A stretch of 7,280 nucleotides of DNA from an uncultured Atopobiaceae bacterium (GTDB lineage: Bacteria; Actinomycetota; Coriobacteriia; Coriobacteriales; Atopobiaceae), in assembly GCA_905233865.1 (NCBI GenBank), contig CAJOGH010000146.1, forward strand, positions 1-7,280, written 5' to 3'. Shown here in pieces: positions 5,435-7,280 of this stretch. Both the position numbers and the translations under genes were made by a program. Under the pieces are notes generated by a model. It saw only the letters and a list, made by a program, of their open reading frames with translations. It did not search any database and was not told the origin of the DNA. Numbering within the stretch: the first letter of the stretch is position 1; each line of letters starts with the position of its first letter.

Positions 5435-6902
5435 CTACTTGTGGTAGAAACCCTCGCGCTCGTACTTGGGCTCGCAGCACACGTTGATGCCCAGCGCGCG
5501 CATCACGCGGCGGTCGGCCTCGGAGATGATGACCGAGAAGTACGCGTCGCAGCCACGCAGTCCCTCAGCAGCATCGATGGCCTGCTTGGCCAGCGGGTTC
5601 GTCGCGCTGGAGATGGACAGCGCGATGAGCATCTCGTCGGAGTGCAGGCGCGGGTTGCGCGAGTGCATGAGCTCGGTCTTCAGGCGGTTGATGGGCTGCA
5701 GGGCCTCGTCGCCCACGATGTACTTCTCCTGGTCCACGCCGGCCAGGTGCTTGAGGCTCTTGAGCAGAAGCGTCGAGGCGGCACCCATGATCTCGCTGGT
5801 CTTGCCCACAATGAGCGTACCGTCCGGCAGCTCCATGGCGGCGGCGGGGCGACCGGTGCGCTCCTCCTTTTCCAGAGCGGCGGCGCGGGCGGGGGAGAGG
5901 TCCACGTCAACGCCGGCCTTGCTCATGATGATCTCGAGCTTGGCCAGGGCCTCCTTGCCGTTGCCCGTGCGGCGCACGAACTCGGCCTGGTTGAAGTAGC
6001 GGCGGACGATCTCGCGCTTGCCTGCCTCGCGGCAGACCTCGTCGTCGGTGATGCAGAAGCCCACCATGTTCACGCCCATGTCGGTGGGGGACTGGTAAGG
6101 GCTCTCGCCCATGATGCCGTCGAGCATGGCCTTGAGGACGGGGAAGGACTCCACGTCGCGGTTGTAGTTGACCGTCACCTTGTCATAGGCGGCCAGGTGG
6201 AAGGGGTCGATGATGTTGCGGTCGTCAAGGTCGGCGGTGGCGGCCTCGTACGCGATGTTCACGGGGTGGTTCAGGTCCAGGTTCCACACGGGGAAGGTCT
6301 CGAACTTGGCATAGCCCGCCTGCACGCCGTGGACGTGCTCGTTGTACAGCTGCGACAGGCAGGTGGCCAGCTTGCCCGAGCCTGGGCCCGACGAGCGGCT
6401 TGGTCGTCTGGATGTAGTCGTTCTTGCCAAAGCCGTCCTCCGAGAGGATCTTCTCGACGTTGGCGGGATAGCCGTCGATGGAGTAGTGGCGCCACACGCG
6501 CACGCCGGCGTCCTCGAGCATCTGCTGGAAGTGGACGGCGGCGGGCTGGCCCGCAAAGCGCGTCAGGCACACGCTGCCCACGTACAGGCCCAGGCTCTTG
6601 AAGATGTCCATGAGGCGGCGGGCGTCCTCGGCGTAGGTGATGCCGATGTCGCTGCGGCGCTTGCCACTCTCGATGTCGTTGGCGTTCACGACGATGACGA
6701 TCTCGACCTCGTCGGAGAGTTGGCGCAGCATGCGCACCTTGTTGTCGGGCACATAGCCCGGCAGGACGCGCGAGGCATGGTGGTCGTCAAAGATCTTGCC
6801 GCCAAACTCCAGGTAGAGCTTGCCGCCAAACTGCCCGATGCGCTCGCGGATGTGCTCCGCCTGGGTCTCCACGTAACGGTCACTGTCAAATCCGATGCGC
6901 AT
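5435..6902 (-). pseudogene. UPF0371/DUF1846 family protein gene, frameshifted by a small deletion
   Basis: Residues 1-171 (6902 to 6390) begin MRIGFDSDRYVETQAEHIRERI and reach NDYIQTTKPLV, characteristic of the DUF1846 N-terminus. From 6388, in another frame, 317 residues continue GPGSGKLATCLSQLYNEHVHG, AGYAKFETFPVWNLDLNHPVN, IDPFHLAAYDKVTVNYNRDVE and SPTDMGVNMVGF, ending EREGFYHK before TAG at 5437-5435. All are family motifs, so the gene is full length except at the junction. Start ATG 6902-6900 has AAGGAG 5 nt upstream. The total of about 488 residues is close to the usual length of about 495-505. The family is widespread in Firmicutes and Actinobacteria; structures exist but I know of no established function. 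The GPGSGK segment looks like a phosphate-binding loop, though it does not match Walker A exactly. As read, translation would leave the frame at residue 172 and run to 6225, giving 225 residues. Confidence 0.92.
6386..6392 (-). other. Frameshift junction in the DUF1846 gene
   Basis: The coding strand reads CTC GTC G GGC CCA GGC TCG. The N-terminal frame ends usefully at GTC (6392-6390) and the C-terminal frame resumes at GGC (6388-6386), leaving one stray G. From memory, family members read LVVVTAPGPGSGK here, so about five residues before GPGSGK are absent. A 14-nt deletion fits both the missing residues and the frame change. Confidence 0.75.
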
Positions 6903-6907
6903 GGGTG

Positions 6908-6913
6908 CTCCTT
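6908..6913 (-). promoter_or_regulatory. Ribosome binding site of the DUF1846 gene
   Basis: AAGGAG on the minus strand, 5 nt before ATG at 6902, fixes the start. I saw no convincing promoter in 6914-7100: TTGACT at 7008-7003 has no -10 at a suitable distance. Confidence 0.75.
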
Positions 6914-7109
6914 AGCTCAAGCGATGGCGCCGGTTCGGGCGTCTCGCGGTGTAGACCAGACAACTCTAACGGACGCGGGCGCGCGCGAGGGGATGTGCCC
7001 AAAGTCAACAGATAACCCCTTTCCTTGGGCGGGGCTTCGTGGTAGGTTGTCTGCCTGCCGTGCCATTCGCGCGGCACCGTCAACCGCACCGAACGCGTCT
7101 GGAGCGCCC

Positions 7110-7280
7110 ATGAGCACATCAGAGTCCACCCAGAGCATCAAAAGGCTCGGCCTGCCGCTTGCCGTCATCGGAGCCCTCAACCTCGTTCCCTATCTGCAAA
7201 CCATCGGATTCGTTCCAGCCATCCTGCTCGCCCTGCTGAAGGCTTACGACACAGGACAGAACTTCTGGGGCATCATGCTG
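7110..7280 (+). CDS. Putative membrane protein, N-terminal part (runs off the right edge)
   Basis: The frame is open for 57 residues from ATG 7110 to the window end, beginning MSTSESTQSIKRLG. GGAG lies 5 nt upstream (7101-7104). After a short polar lead, residues about 13-45 are strongly hydrophobic (LPLAVIGALNLVPYLQTIGF and VPAILLALL), suggesting one or two membrane segments, followed by KAYDTGQNFWGIML. I do not recognise the family. It is divergent from the DUF1846 gene with a 207-bp gap, so it has its own promoter, which I could not identify. Confidence 0.7.
   Translation, partial: MSTSESTQSIKRLGLPLAVIGALNLVPYLQTIGFVPAILLALLKAYDTGQNFWGIML

Noticed and set aside
6389..6556. N-terminal part of the minus-strand ORF 5435-6556
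   Set aside because: The first residues (MRASPPPSTSSRCSRT...) are out-of-frame reading of the DUF1846 N-terminus; real coding in this frame begins at about 6388.
5402..6601. Plus-strand ORF of 399 codons opposite the DUF1846 gene
   Set aside because: It is an antisense shadow whose start lies inside the terminator repeat; composition is His/Val/Gly/Ala-biased.
6997..7030. Inverted repeat GCCCAA / TTGGGC
   Set aside because: Only 6 bp with a 22-nt gap in GC-rich DNA; no T-tract, so likely chance.
7060..7077. Small hairpin GTGCC / GGCAC before the last gene
   Set aside because: A five-base-pair stem is expected by chance at this GC content and nothing else marks it as regulatory.

Overview
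The window is GC-rich, with long spurious antisense ORFs running opposite the real genes. The protein style (tandem YhgE/Pip proteins, a MetK with an extra N-terminal insert, a UPF0371/DUF1846 protein) suggests a high-GC Gram-positive, most likely a Coriobacteriia member such as an Olsenella/Atopobium/Collinsella relative. This placement is inferred from sequence style only.

Layout: bases 1-3846 on the minus strand hold two tandem YhgE/Pip-type membrane protein genes. The upstream one (start 3846, stop 1182) is split by a frameshift near 2900. The downstream one starts at 1185, overlaps the first by an ATGA junction and runs off the left edge. A 151-bp divergent promoter region (3847-3997) separates this operon from metK (S-adenosylmethionine synthetase, 3998-5245, plus strand), which is intact. 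Facing metK on the minus strand is a UPF0371/DUF1846 gene (5435-6902), also frameshifted, apparently by a small deletion just before its conserved GPGSGK loop. Between these convergent genes lie two related 63-bp imperfect palindromes 71 bp apart, enclosed by a 16-bp perfect inverted repeat (5276-5415). They can act as a bidirectional terminator and may be a small mobile or palindromic repeat. After a 207-bp divergent gap, an unrecognised membrane protein gene starts at 7110 and runs off the right edge.

Functionally, the Pip pair should form envelope proteins with a long extracellular coiled-coil region and a polytopic C-terminal domain, related to phage receptor/ABC-2-like/EsaA-YueB proteins. 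metK is central one-carbon metabolism and DUF1846 is of unknown function. Nothing links them into one pathway. Two disrupted genes in 7.3 kb is the main oddity and may reflect either real decay or sequence/assembly error.
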